Below, piece by piece: positions 9,698 to 18,440 of a DNA stretch of 64,000 bases; the first letter of the stretch is position 1, and each line of letters opens with the position of its first letter. Source of the stretch: a bacterium (GTDB taxonomy: Bacteria; Arandabacterota; Arandabacteria; Arandabacterales; Arandabacteraceae). The stretch is from assembly GCA_029933125.1 (NCBI GenBank), contig JAOZOU010000001.1:518702-582701 (forward strand). Reading direction: 5' to 3'. The translations under genes and the position numbers were made by a program. The notes under the pieces were generated by a model that did no database searches, was not told where the DNA came from, and saw nothing but the letters and a program-made list of their open reading frames with translations.

Positions 9698-9765
9698 TGC
9701 TCCCCTCCTTGGTATCCACTCACTACCACTATGAACCACCTCCCCCACCTTTTCAACCCCTACTC

Positions 9766-9948
9766 TGGGGTCGGAGCTAAAAATCTTCAAATTGTGCCCG
9801 CTCGACCATCCGCGGTTACTTGCTTAGAGCGCAAAAAGAGGAAACAAAGTAAGGTACTCGGATTATTTTCGCTGATCCCAAAAAGTTACGAGCGCTAGCA
9901 ATAATCGTACCAGCCAGCTTGAAGTGCCGATTTTTAGCTCCGACCCCA
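9766..9948. mobile_element. MITE-like element with 20-bp terminal inverted repeats
   Basis: Bases 9766-9785 (TGGGGTCGGAGCTAAAAATC) and 9929-9948 are perfect inverted copies of each other and enclose 143 bases with no coding potential. The flanks extend the symmetry imperfectly: CCCC lies 5 bases outside the left repeat and GGGG 4 bases outside the right one. The GGGGTC start is similar in style to the ends of REP/TnpA(REP)-associated and miniature transposon elements in uncultured bacteria. No transposase and no clear target duplication is seen. It sits between the divergent M14 and DsrE-like genes. Confidence 0.6.
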
Positions 9949-10422
9949 TCAAGGGGAGGCGAGAGCACACCTTAGCTTGCAAAGGCGCCAGTTGCGAATC
10001 CTGCCCTTCCAAGAATTTGAGCGAGCCTCTCTTCATGCGACGCATGGGTTGTCATACGGCCTTTGCGGAAACCTACAGCAAGAATATATCGCACCTGCAT
10101 GTCGTAAGCGAATCATGTGAACGAAGAGGATATGAGTTAAGACTTGTACACGCATTGAAAGGTCATGCAGAAGCGAACACGGCAGCCAAGCAGAAGAGTT
10201 GTCTCACACCTGTATTCATAAGAAACTCATGTGATCTGCTCTTAAGGTGTCAAGGGTGATCGGGACAATTTGGTCCCTTGAGACCTTCGTCTCTTCCGCG
10301 GTATCGGCAGTGATTGGCAGTCTCTTGAGATCCACGCTTTGCAAGTCTTACGAATTGATATTCGTGATCTGGGGTGGGAAACTGTTTCGTGCCAGCATAG
10401 ATCTGCCACCAGGAGGTGAATT
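9949..10422. other. 474-base stretch without a recognised gene
   Basis: Between the inverted-repeat element and the DsrE-like gene I see no RNA gene, repeat or convincing reading frame. An open frame across 9924-10259 starts inside the inverted repeat, has no ribosome site, and gives a Cys/Lys-rich sequence without recognisable features. A weak TTGAGA followed 18 bases later by TACGAA near 10323-10352 could be the DsrE promoter, but it is not compelling. Confidence 0.4.
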
Positions 10423-10794
10423 ATGGCAAGCATAACAGTAATAGTAGCTGATCCTCCATATGGTCGAGAAAGGGTTTACACCGCCTTAAGATTCAGTTTA
10501 CTCGCCATGCACGAAGGTCACACTCTAAGGCTCTTCCTTCTGGAAGAGGCAATCTACACAGCCAAGCGAGGGCAGGAACCTCAGGAGATGCCAGCATTGC
10601 TCGATGAGCGCATGCCCAACTGCGGTGAAATGCTGAAGGCTGCAATTGCTAAAGGGGCCGAGGTTAAGATTTGCGGTGTATGCGCCAAAGAAAGAGGTAT
10701 CGCTGAGGATGACCTAGTTGAGGGTGCAACAATAGGCTCGATGCGGAATCTCGTCGAATGGATCGTCGATTCAGATAAGGTTGTCTCCTTCTAG
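10423..10794 (+). CDS. DsrE-family sulfur-relay-like protein
   Basis: This 123-residue protein has the DsrE/DsrF fold pattern: an N-terminal strand and helix (ITVIVADPPYGRERVYTALRF without a signal), a central LFLLEEAIYTAKRG helix region, and a CGVC motif followed by KERGI, where DsrE-family proteins usually have a conserved cysteine motif. Relatives carry persulfide sulfur in sulfur oxidation, tRNA thiolation or unknown relays. A strong AGGAGGTG ribosome site precedes the ATG. No dsr, tus or thiolation genes are adjacent, so its partner is unknown. It is probably monocistronic. Confidence 0.8.
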   Translation: MASITVIVADPPYGRERVYTALRFSLLAMHEGHTLRLFLLEEAIYTAKRGQEPQEMPALLDERMPNCGEMLKAAIAKGAEVKICGVCAKERGIAEDDLVEGATIGSMRNLVEWIVDSDKVVSF

Positions 10795-10903
10795 CAGAGC
10801 CAGGGACCACAATCCTCCCCCTCATCTCCAGCCTGGAGCGCGACCCTAGACCGATACCAAGGATCGACTCTGAGAGAGGAAGCTTTCGATCAAGTACTTA
10901 GTT

Positions 10904-11365
10904 TCAACTCGCTGGGAGTTCCGATGTACAAAACGGGCACCGAGTTGCCTTAAGAGGTATCGCTGAGAAACAATATGGACATTCCTTTGTCGTAGGCACT
11001 GGAGCAGGCGCTTCGGCTTCCCGTTTCATCTTGTTGACCGCCCTGACTATCATGAAAACTGCAAAGGCAACTATGATGAAGCTAACAATCGTATTGATGC
11101 ACAGTCCGTAATTTATTGAGACAGCACCTGCGGCTTTGGCTTCCGCCGAAGAAGCGTACGGTCCGGGCCGCGTGCCTGGTTTTAGCACAGCAAACAGATT
11201 GGCGAAATCAACATTACCAAGAGCAAGTCCTATTGGGGGCATGATGATGTCTGAAACCAATGACTTTACCACTGTTCCAAAGGCAGCACCAATTATGATG
11301 CCAACCGCCATATCGACAACGTTGCCCCGAATTGCGAACTCCTTGAACTCCTTGACAACCGACAT
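10904..11365 (-). CDS. mscL: large-conductance mechanosensitive channel MscL with zinc-ribbon tail
   Basis: The N-terminal helix and first membrane segment ([18 protein letters not shown], then [16 protein letters not shown]) and the second membrane segment ([18 protein letters not shown]) identify MscL, a homopentameric inner-membrane valve that opens under osmotic down-shock. The C-terminus carries two CxxC pairs (ECPYC and RCPFC), a short zinc-ribbon extension found in many MscL proteins but absent from the E. coli one. An upstream GTG at 11374 is in frame, but the ATG at 11365 has an AGGAGGTGA ribosome site at the right distance. The loop between the two membrane helices is somewhat long (about 30 residues). 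Confidence 0.95.
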   Translation of the reverse strand: MSVVKEFKEFAIRGNVVDMAVGIIIGAAFGTVVKSLVSDIIMPPIGLALGNVDFANLFAVLKPGTRPGPYASSAEAKAAGAVSINYGLCINTIVSFIIVAFAVFMIVRAVNKMKREAEAPAPVPTTKECPYCFSAIPLKATRCPFCTSELPAS

Positions 11366-11594
11366 GAATCTCACCTCCTCACTCGCATGCCACCTGTCTT
11401 AAAGGCAACCACATGACTTGGCTTTTTGCTCAGTCGCTTTGCATCTTACTACACGAACAGCATTACCTGTGAACGGCAATAGCTCATGCGCAGTGGCAAC
11501 CCGAGAATCCACGGTGGTTCAAAAGGGGAAGATCGAGATCATATGCAATATCAACTTCAAAAAGGCCTGTGGAAGGGAAGAGGGAGATCACATC

Positions 11595-12761
11595 TTACTG
11601 CCTGACTTGTGAAATGCGCTTTGAAATCTGATCAATCAAGCTCAGGGCGATCCCCTCGTAGCGACTGTCAAAGCGAGCCTTCTCAAGATACTCCTTTGCC
11701 TCGACATACCTGGCAAGAGCCTCCTCGGACTTTCCTCGGTGGTAGAGCTCATTGCCTTCGCGCATAAGAATCTGAGCATACTGGAGATTGCCATAGGCAT
11801 AGTAAGGATTGTGTTGGAGACTCTGTCGAATAGTCTCTGCTGCGGATTGATACCGAGCTCTATCCATAAAGTATTTTATCAAGACACTCCAGTAGGATGT
11901 GTTCTCAGGTTTCACCTTCACAAGCTCCCTGTAAGTTGCGACCATCTTCTCATCACGACCCTGCTTTCTATAAATCCAGCCGAGAATCTCAAGACTTTGA
12001 ACATCGCCAGGATGGTACCTCAGGAATCTTCTGCATGCATCCTCAGCACGCTGGAAGAGATGATTATCGTAATAGACTCTCTCGAGGATGTAAAGGGCCC
12101 TATCGTTGTTTGGATTCACTTTGAGAGCTTGCTCAAGATAACCAGCTGCCTTCTCGTCATCGCCTTGAGCCTCAAGCAAGATGCCGAGCCTCAGATTCGC
12201 CAGCTCGTTATCAGGATCAATCCCGACAGCCTTGTAAAGCTCATTCCTTGCCCGATCATGCATGCCGAGTTCGTCAAGGGCTATACCCAACATGGCATGG
12301 GCTTCACCATTTGATGGCTCAATCTGGATTGCCTGCTCAAGGTTTCGTACGGCAGATGAGTAGTCGGCATCTTCAAAGTCAAGCTTACCAAGATAGAAGA
12401 ACGGTCTTGGATCACTGCTTCTAAGCTTCGAAGCTCGCTCAAGATATTTTCTGGCTACAGCGAAATCGCGTTCATTGGTGAACTTGGCATCTTCCATTGT
12501 AAGAAGCGAGAGGCCAAGATAGAGATTTGCTTCAAAGCTCGTGGAATCACGCTCGATTACACTTCTATAATGCTCAGCAGCATCCCCAACTCTGCCTCGA
12601 TCGTAATAGGCACGCGCAATCTCAAGTTCCTCTTCCAGAGTTGGCTCAGTCTCTCGTAGAGCTGCTCTTTCAGGCGGTACAACTGCCTTCTTAGGTCCGC
12701 ACCCAGGGGCAAGTACCATGGCAAGGCCAACCACACAAAAGAAGAGCAGTAATCTCCTCAT
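11595..12761 (-). CDS. tetratricopeptide-repeat lipoprotein
   Basis: A lipoprotein signal (LLLFFCVVGLAMVLAPGC) is followed by about nine tetratricopeptide repeats covering residues 45-340, with typical spaced positions such as EANLYLGLSLL, GEAHAMLGIALDELG and ELANLRLGILLEAQGD. TPR lipoproteins scaffold protein complexes in the envelope, for example in outer-membrane assembly or secretion. No partner is adjacent, so its complex is unknown. ATG at 12761 is preferred over an immediately upstream GTG; neither has a clear ribosome site. It is transcribed alone and is divergent from the radical SAM gene. Confidence 0.85.
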   Translation of the reverse strand: MRRLLLFFCVVGLAMVLAPGCGPKKAVVPPERAALRETEPTLEEELEIARAYYDRGRVGDAAEHYRSVIERDSTSFEANLYLGLSLLTMEDAKFTNERDFAVARKYLERASKLRSSDPRPFFYLGKLDFEDADYSSAVRNLEQAIQIEPSNGEAHAMLGIALDELGMHDRARNELYKAVGIDPDNELANLRLGILLEAQGDDEKAAGYLEQALKVNPNNDRALYILERVYYDNHLFQRAEDACRRFLRYHPGDVQSLEILGWIYRKQGRDEKMVATYRELVKVKPENTSYWSVLIKYFMDRARYQSAAETIRQSLQHNPYYAYGNLQYAQILMREGNELYHRGKSEEALARYVEAKEYLEKARFDSRYEGIALSLIDQISKRISQVRQ

Positions 12762-12932
12762 CACATCACATCACTCGCGGTCAGCAGAACAAATCCACCC
12801 ACAACATTTCTAACACCACCAAATGCCTAAGTATCGAACGCCATTCCTTCCACTATCTTAAGACGCTATGAAGCCAAACTAATCAACCTATGAATTGAAT
12901 GCAAGTAAGCAATTGGTCATCAAAAAACCCAA

Positions 12933-12962
12933 TTGACTCTTGTACACAACTCGGTTTAAGGT
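12933..12962 (+). promoter_or_regulatory. possible promoter for the radical SAM gene
   Basis: TTGACT (12933-12938) is followed 18 bases later by TAAGGT (12957-12962), the same spacing as other promoters in this window. It lies over the upstream TTG at 12940 and so argues for the downstream GTG start of the gene. The -10 element is weak. Confidence 0.35.
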
Positions 12963-12996
12963 TTGCGAAAAGAGATCATTGTTATGGAGTTGTCTC

Positions 12997-13968
12997 GTGC
13001 TGGCTTTTACACCAAGAAGATCAATCGGTCTCATCAGGCGAGCCCTTAGAGCCTGGGCTGGACTCAGCCCGATTTGCATTTCGCTCGAGATAACTCGCAA
13101 GTGCAACGCTCGTTGCAAACATTGTCATCTCGGTGGCTATGTTGAAGAGACTCTTGCCTCCCCAGATCGCTATCGTGAAATCGTTAGCCAAATAAAACCA
13201 CTCGCGGTATTGATCTCGGGAGGCGAGCCTCTCGTTCGAAAGGATATTTTGGAAATAGTAGAAGCTATCAGCAATCCCCTCGGTGCACCTTACATAGCGG
13301 TCACGACGAACGGCCTGTTGCTTAATTCTGACACTTATCACCGCCTTCGAGAAGCAGGTGTTGATCGTTTCTCAATCTCGCTCGATTACCCCGATGAACG
13401 CCATGATGAATTCCGTAACATTCCTGGACTGTTTAACCACATAGCAGATTTCATTGCTCAACTTGATGGCAAACCCAAGGCGATAAACATAAGCTGTGTT
13501 GTCCACCGTCACAATTATCTTGACCTCCTTGGGATTGCTCAGCTTGGGTGTGATTGGGGTGTGAGAGTCAACTTCAGCACTTACACACCGCTTCGAACGG
13601 GCAACACCGACTACCTTCTGCGCAAAGATGACCTCCCTCGCTTCAGAGACATAATCGATACCCTTATCAAGATGAAAAGAGACAATGCTAACATCCGCAC
13701 ATCAGACTATGTGCTTCGCAACATGATAAGATTCTTTGAAAACGGTGGGCTGCCGAGATGTCAAGCTGGTAAACGCTACTTTGTCGTGAATCCCGATGGC
13801 ACTTTCTCCCCCTGCGGCCTGATAATCCGTTCATACACCAGATGGGACGAGATAAAATCTCACTTCACCCAACACAACCTCTGCAAGGATTGCTATACGA
13901 GCTTAAGAGCAGACTGCGAGCGCCCCTTAAGATATCTCGTTACGGAGACAATTGACTTTCGCCTGTGA
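12997..13968 (+). CDS. radical SAM protein
   Basis: The CNARCKHC motif supplies the three cysteines of the radical-SAM iron-sulfur cluster, and LISGGEPLVRKD is the SAM-binding glycine motif. The C-terminus has further cysteines (RCQAGKRYFVV, FSPCGLI, LCKDCYTSLRADCERP) arranged as in SPASM/twitch domains that bind an auxiliary cluster. It resembles enzymes that modify peptides or act in cofactor pathways, but no precursor peptide or partner is visible nearby. The frame is open from a TTG at 12940; the GTG at 12997 is chosen because GGAG lies 7 bases upstream and a promoter-like sequence covers the earlier TTG. Substrate unknown. Confidence 0.85.
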   Translation: MLAFTPRRSIGLIRRALRAWAGLSPICISLEITRKCNARCKHCHLGGYVEETLASPDRYREIVSQIKPLAVLISGGEPLVRKDILEIVEAISNPLGAPYIAVTTNGLLLNSDTYHRLREAGVDRFSISLDYPDERHDEFRNIPGLFNHIADFIAQLDGKPKAINISCVVHRHNYLDLLGIAQLGCDWGVRVNFSTYTPLRTGNTDYLLRKDDLPRFRDIIDTLIKMKRDNANIRTSDYVLRNMIRFFENGGLPRCQAGKRYFVVNPDGTFSPCGLIIRSYTRWDEIKSHFTQHNLCKDCYTSLRADCERPLRYLVTETIDFRL

Positions 13969-14170
13969 GGTTAAGCGCAAGCCCCACCTACACTACTCTT
14001 CGATGAGGGACATCTGCCAGCAAAATGATAAGCCTACTATGGGGAAAAGGACAGGGCACTGTTGAGGGCGCAAAGCGGTTGCTCGGTATCGCGCTACACA
14101 TCTTCTTAAGCGAAGAGCGGCTGCTAGACGGGTGGCCGCAAAATATGCCTTAACAACTCGATTTGGAGAA

Positions 14171-14199
14171 TTGACACTCGCTCAAACCCAGAGTAGGGT
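14171..14199 (+). promoter_or_regulatory. promoter upstream of the secreted Cys-rich protein
   Basis: TTGACA (14171-14176) and TAGGGT (14194-14199) are 17 bases apart. The start codon at 14265 is 65 bases downstream, preceded by a strong AAAGGAGGT ribosome site. Confidence 0.45.
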
Positions 14200-14264
14200 A
14201 TGAGTAGAGGTTGCAAGGGCTATAATCTTTTCGCCATAGATTTTTCCAAAAAGGAGGTCTTGCA

Positions 14265-14858
14265 ATGAGATACTTTGCTATCGGAATTTGCATCTTGTGC
14301 GTTTTTTCAAGTTCGGCCCTAGCCAGTAATCCTGAATTTAAGGTTGCTGTCCACGTGTTAGCCCACGAGGCGAGGCGCTCGTGCACCAATCTGCCACAAA
14401 TTGCTGGCCCTGAAGACATTATGACGACCTATCCAGGCTGCGGCGAGATCGACTTCTTCCCTGTCTTCTTCGATCTCAACGAGTACAAGGGAGTTGAATA
14501 TGGTGTAACCTGGCCCTGCTACTACAGTTGCACCCTTACCACATGCAGCTCACTTCACATTGGAGAGATCGTTTGGCCAGGAGATTGGATCGCACAAACC
14601 TGGTTCATATGTCAGCCTGGGCCTGTTGCTGTACCAGGCTGGGAAACGCTCATACTCAATAGCCCCAGTCGCATCTGCCTCATCCAATCAGCCAATCAAC
14701 CAAGCGTTACCGTTGCCGACTGCAGCGAACCTTCCCCAAATCTGGAATACTGCGTGGCTAACTTTTGTGCCGGTGTTTGTGGTGCAACGGGTGACGACCC
14801 AGGTGCGACACCAATCAACAAGGCCACGTGGGGAGCAATAAAGCAACTCTTTAGATAG
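14265..14858 (+). CDS. secreted cysteine-rich protein with WGxxK C-terminal tail
   Basis: This 197-residue protein has a clear signal peptide (MRYFAIGICILCVFSSSALA) and a mature part with 14 cysteines, suggesting disulfides. I do not recognise a domain. The last residues read ATWGAIKQLFR. A very similar ending (ATSWGMLKILFLP) occurs on the otherwise unrelated secreted protein encoded at 16795-17685, so this may be a shared C-terminal targeting or anchoring tail. An AAAGGAGGT ribosome site lies at a good distance from the ATG and a promoter is predicted at 14171-14199. Probably periplasmic or extracellular. Function unknown. Confidence 0.7.
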   Translation: MRYFAIGICILCVFSSSALASNPEFKVAVHVLAHEARRSCTNLPQIAGPEDIMTTYPGCGEIDFFPVFFDLNEYKGVEYGVTWPCYYSCTLTTCSSLHIGEIVWPGDWIAQTWFICQPGPVAVPGWETLILNSPSRICLIQSANQPSVTVADCSEPSPNLEYCVANFCAGVCGATGDDPGATPINKATWGAIKQLFR

Positions 14859-15175
14859 CGGACAAGAAGATCGAGCTACTTTAGGCAACACTTGCCATCT
14901 CGCAAGGCCTAGAAAGTGGCGGAACTCCTACTGGTGCATGCGCAACTGGAGCCGTGCCCTCTTGAAAACCTAAAGACTAACAATGCCATTGGCCAGGGAA
15001 TGAGCTTAAAGCAATCCTAACTTGTCAGCAAAAGCCCAAAATACTTGTAAGGCACACAACCACCTTGCTTGGATGAGTAAAGGCCCCTCCTTTTGCCCAA
15101 GAATGCGAGAACCACTTAGGGTAGCAGATAATGTGTCTGATTTGTTAAACTCCCTGGACAGGAAGGAGGGAGCCC
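14859..15175. other. 317-base intergenic stretch
   Basis: I see no gene, RNA motif or repeat in this stretch. It separates the secreted Cys-rich protein from the MFS gene and must contain the MFS promoter, but no convincing -35/-10 pair is visible. Confidence 0.4.
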
Positions 15176-16411
15176 TTGAGGTATTCACGCACCTTTATAC
15201 TCGGTGTAGCAAATGGCGTCCTCTTCAATCTTGCCGAAGCCCTCATAGGTGGGACGACTGTTCTTCCCACATTCATAAGCAATGTGACAAGCTCAAAAGT
15301 GCTCGTAGGGCTTTCGGGTACTATGGGGAATGCTGGCTGGTTCATGCCCCAGCTCCTTGTTGCCAATCTCATTGAACATCTCAAACGCAAGAAACCAATC
15401 TATGTCTGGGCTGGCTTGGTTAGGATTGTAGCCATCTGGGGAATTGCAATCCTTGTTGCATCCCTTGCCCGGAGTTCCATTGCCTACTTCGTCACGATCT
15501 TCTTCATACTCTATTCAATCTATTGCCTTGCAGCAGGCGTTGCCGGCATCCCCTTCATGGACATCGTGGCAAAATCCGTACGGTCAGAAAATCGGGGAAC
15601 CTTTTTTGGTGCTCGTCTTTTCTTCGGAGGAATAGCAAGTGCGCTCGCTGGCATCTATGTACGTAACATACTTACAGTCAAGCCCTTCCCAGAGAACTTT
15701 GCTCTTCTCTTCATCACAGCCGCCGGTGTTGTGACTGCGGCTATAGTTGTCTTCTCACTTGTCTCAGAACCTGAGGTCACTGTTCCGGAAAGGCGAATGC
15801 CTTTCAAGCAATTCCTTCTGCGCGGTCCTTTCCTTCTTAAAAACGTAAAGAGCTATCGTATGCTCTTGGTTGTAAGAGTGCTACTCGGAGTGTGGGGGAT
15901 GGCTCTTCCTTTTTATGTTATCTATGCACGCGAGCTCATGGGTCTTCAAGCTGGCGCGGTTGGTATTTTCCTTTCAATCCAGATGGTGGGGGCAATCCTT
16001 TCAAACATTCTATGGGGACTGCTCAGCGATCGCATAGGGAACAAAATTGTTCTTGTTCTCGTCTCAGCTGTTGCTCTCATCTCGCCGATACTTACCTTCC
16101 TCATCGCATTCTGTCCCCCTCTTCACACCACGCGATGCTTTGGCTTCATATTCTTCTTTCTTGGATTTGCTTTGAGCGGAATCCGGCTGGGATATACCAA
16201 CTACATGCTTGATGTATCACCCGAGACTGAACGCCCAACCTATCTTGGCTTCATGAATACTTTTCTGGCACCTGTTCTCTTGCTCTCATCGCTGGGTGGA
16301 CTGATCATAGAGAAAACATCCTATGAGGTGCTTTTCTCAATCGTTATCATAGCAGCCGTCGCAGCTCTTGTTTTCTCGCTTCAGCTTGAGGAGCCTCGCA
16401 GCAGAGAATAG
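15176..16411 (+). CDS. major facilitator superfamily transporter
   Basis: The 411-residue protein has about twelve hydrophobic segments and the MFS cytoplasmic loop motif in the second half (LLSDRIGNKIVL). It appears to be a single-polypeptide permease of the inner membrane; the substrate cannot be read from the sequence. The start is a TTG with a strong AAGGAGGG ribosome site six bases away; no ATG lies near. The gene is alone. An 8-bp hairpin (16429-16451) follows the stop and may end transcription. Confidence 0.85.
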   Translation: MRYSRTFILGVANGVLFNLAEALIGGTTVLPTFISNVTSSKVLVGLSGTMGNAGWFMPQLLVANLIEHLKRKKPIYVWAGLVRIVAIWGIAILVASLARSSIAYFVTIFFILYSIYCLAAGVAGIPFMDIVAKSVRSENRGTFFGARLFFGGIASALAGIYVRNILTVKPFPENFALLFITAAGVVTAAIVVFSLVSEPEVTVPERRMPFKQFLLRGPFLLKNVKSYRMLLVVRVLLGVWGMALPFYVIYARELMGLQAGAVGIFLSIQMVGAILSNILWGLLSDRIGNKIVLVLVSAVALISPILTFLIAFCPPLHTTRCFGFIFFFLGFALSGIRLGYTNYMLDVSPETERPTYLGFMNTFLAPVLLLSSLGGLIIEKTSYEVLFSIVIIAAVAALVFSLQLEEPRSRE

Positions 16412-16794
16412 TGTAACCAAACGATTTCAGGTGTAACTTTTGTTTACACCTCCCAAGTGTATACAGGTCAACCAATTAGCCCTTACCGAGGCACCTCTGG
16501 TGTCAAAAACATTACACTTGCGTCCTCGTTTACTTTGTAATTGTCAAGAGTCTTCGGGTCCCTAATTCGCTCCACAGCAACAGATTACAGGATTCATGAG
16601 AGACATCGACAACTTTGGCATCCATGTTGCATTTGCCGAGGTTGGAGGTTCTCAGGGGGCGGACGGGAGCCGCTCGACTGTGATGGGTGGCGGCACCGAT
16701 CTTCGGTTGTGAAAGGGATGTGTGGTCCAGCGGTTCCCGTTCTGATTTCCGCTGGAAACCTATGTAAGCGATTTTGACAGGCAAACTATGTGGC
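16412..16794. other. 383-base intergenic stretch with clustered GTGTAA motifs
   Basis: The hexamer GTGTAA occurs at 16411-16416 and 16431-16436, and its complement TTACAC at 16444-16449 and 16512-16517. The middle pair forms an 8-bp stem (16429-16436 with 16444-16451) around a 7-base loop. This could be a weak terminator for the MFS gene, without a T run, or an operator array. Nothing else is seen up to the next gene. Confidence 0.4.
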
Positions 16795-17685
16795 ATGCAA
16801 ATGATTCGATCTAAACTGCACAAGATCAACCCAGGGGCAAAGACCAAAATAAGGCTCGCGACTGTTCTTAGGTCTTCCGGGCTAGTTCTGCTATTCCTTC
16901 TCTTCCTAAACTCCTTCGCTCAAGCTCACCTCACCAAGCTCAGACCCTTCCGTGCGACTGACACCGATCTTTCTGGCGGCGATCACATCTGCGATTTCCG
17001 AAGGGATAGCAACAACGATGGAAGACCTGATCGGCTCGGCGATTTTGTCTCGACTTCAGGGACAATTATCGCCGAGCCTTCTACATACGAAACAGGTGGA
17101 TGGCTTTTCTGGATAAGATCCGACGCCTGTGGACTTCTCATATATGGCGAACAGGAAAGCCTTGAATTAGGTGATTCGGTTGAAGTAAGAGGATGGCTGA
17201 GATACACGAATGGGAATTACTTCTTCCCAGAGACAGGGCTGGCAACCCTGGGCGATGTTGCAATTGAGAATGCCGGAGTCTCGAGGATTAAAAGCGACTG
17301 CAACCATGATCCACTTGATGTGGATCCGCATGAATTCGCACACGATCCCGAAGCTTTTGCTGGAAATCTCGTCAGAATAGGTTTCCTCGAACCAGGGAGG
17401 AGAATCTATCGGCAAGGAGAAGACGCCTACGTTAGACTCTATTATGCTTCCGATTCACTTAATCTCTACATCGATGCAGACACCGGATGTGACATTGATC
17501 TCGATCCATCCCGATGCTTTGTTGTCACAGGTATTGTCGTACGCATGAAAACTCCACCGCAATTTGCCCCATCACCCGCATGGTGCATTGCCCCTCGTGG
17601 CGATCAAGATCTCATCGCGATTGAACAGCATTCTGAGAGACAGGCAACGTCATGGGGCATGCTCAAAATTCTTTTCCTTCCTTAG
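16795..17685 (+). CDS. secreted protein with OB-fold-like domain and WGxxK C-terminal tail
   Basis: After a hydrophobic export signal ending near NSFAQA, the mature protein has a beta-rich region (FVSTSGTIIA, LELGDSVEVRGWLRY, YFFPETGLATLG) with the pattern of the secreted OB-fold domains often found in bacterial surface and nuclease proteins. A short Asp-rich stretch (RRDSNNDGRPDRLGD) may bind calcium. It ends ATSWGMLKILFLP, resembling the tail of the secreted protein at 14265-14858. In-frame starts are a TTG at 16774 and ATG at 16795 or 16801; none has a strong ribosome site. The stop overlaps the convergent cdaA stop by four bases. Function unknown. Confidence 0.65.
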   Translation: MQMIRSKLHKINPGAKTKIRLATVLRSSGLVLLFLLFLNSFAQAHLTKLRPFRATDTDLSGGDHICDFRRDSNNDGRPDRLGDFVSTSGTIIAEPSTYETGGWLFWIRSDACGLLIYGEQESLELGDSVEVRGWLRYTNGNYFFPETGLATLGDVAIENAGVSRIKSDCNHDPLDVDPHEFAHDPEAFAGNLVRIGFLEPGRRIYRQGEDAYVRLYYASDSLNLYIDADTGCDIDLDPSRCFVVTGIVVRMKTPPQFAPSPAWCIAPRGDQDLIAIEQHSERQATSWGMLKILFLP

Positions 17686-18440
17686 GTCGCTTCAGCCGGG
17701 GTGAGTAATTCCTCAAGAAACTCACGCAGTGCCTCAGGGTCAAGCTTCCGCCTGAGATTGCCTCTCACGGCAACTGAAATCCCACCAGTCTCCTCAGAAA
17801 CCGCTACCACAATGGAATCGGTCTCTTCACTCAGACCAACTGCAGCTCTGTGTCTCATTCCAAGAGCAGGGGGTAGCATCGGATTCTCTGAAAGCGGCAG
17901 TATGCAGCCAGCAGCAACGATCTGCTCTCTTACAATTATGCATGCACCATCGTGAAGTGGCGTCTGGGGTGTAAAGATGGTGCAAAGAAGCTCTTTGCTC
18001 ACCTTTGCATTTATGCGCGTGCCGGTATCGATGTAAGGGCGCAGGCTTGCCTCACGCGCAATCACGATAAGCGCACCTATCCTCCGCAGTGAAAGCTCTC
18101 TCACCGCTCCCACTACCTCATCAAGCACAACAAGGTGCTCAGGCCGCATAAAATACCTGACGAAACGACTCTGACCGAGCTGAGCAAGCACTCTTCGAAG
18201 TTCGGGCTGGAAAATGATCACAAAAGCAACTACCCAGACAGTCTTCAAGCTGGAGATTATCCAGTTGAGCGCGTCAAGCCGAAGCCAGTCAGCTATAAAG
18301 GAGGCAGCAATTATGATAATCAATCCCAGAAACATCTGGGCTGCTCGCGTACCGCGTATGAGTTGGAAAAGCTTGTAGAAGAGAAAGGTGACTATGGCAA
18401 TATCAAGGATGTCAACCCACCAACCAATCACCCAGCTCAT
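17682..18440 (-). CDS. cdaA: diadenylate cyclase CdaA
   Basis: Three N-terminal membrane helices precede a DisA_N-type catalytic domain with the two diagnostic motifs DGA (LHDGACIIV) and RHR (GMRHRAAVGLSEE). CdaA makes the second messenger c-di-AMP from two ATP at the inner face of the membrane; c-di-AMP controls potassium uptake and cell-wall balance. The length, 252 residues, is normal. Its start overlaps the folP stop by four bases. In many bacteria cdaA is followed by the regulator cdaR/ybbR and glmM; neither is present here, and the next gene converges. It is the last gene of the tilS-hpt-ftsH-folE-folP-cdaA run. Confidence 0.95.
   Translation of the reverse strand: MSWVIGWWVDILDIAIVTFLFYKLFQLIRGTRAAQMFLGLIIIIAASFIADWLRLDALNWIISSLKTVWVVAFVIIFQPELRRVLAQLGQSRFVRYFMRPEHLVVLDEVVGAVRELSLRRIGALIVIAREASLRPYIDTGTRINAKVSKELLCTIFTPQTPLHDGACIIVREQIVAAGCILPLSENPMLPPALGMRHRAAVGLSEETDSIVVAVSEETGGISVAVRGNLRRKLDPEALREFLEELLTPAEAT

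Noticed and set aside
9698-9790. Extended N-terminus of the M14 peptidase
   Set aside because: The first residues derive from the terminal repeat, while an ideal ribosome site and a signal peptide start are found at 9697.
9924-10259. Open frame of 111 codons downstream of the inverted-repeat element
   Set aside because: It starts inside the repeat, lacks a ribosome site and gives no recognisable protein; it is probably non-coding.
14859-15175. Possible riboswitch before the MFS gene
   Set aside because: A few conserved-looking words (for example near 14935) do not fit the core of any riboswitch class that I can recall.
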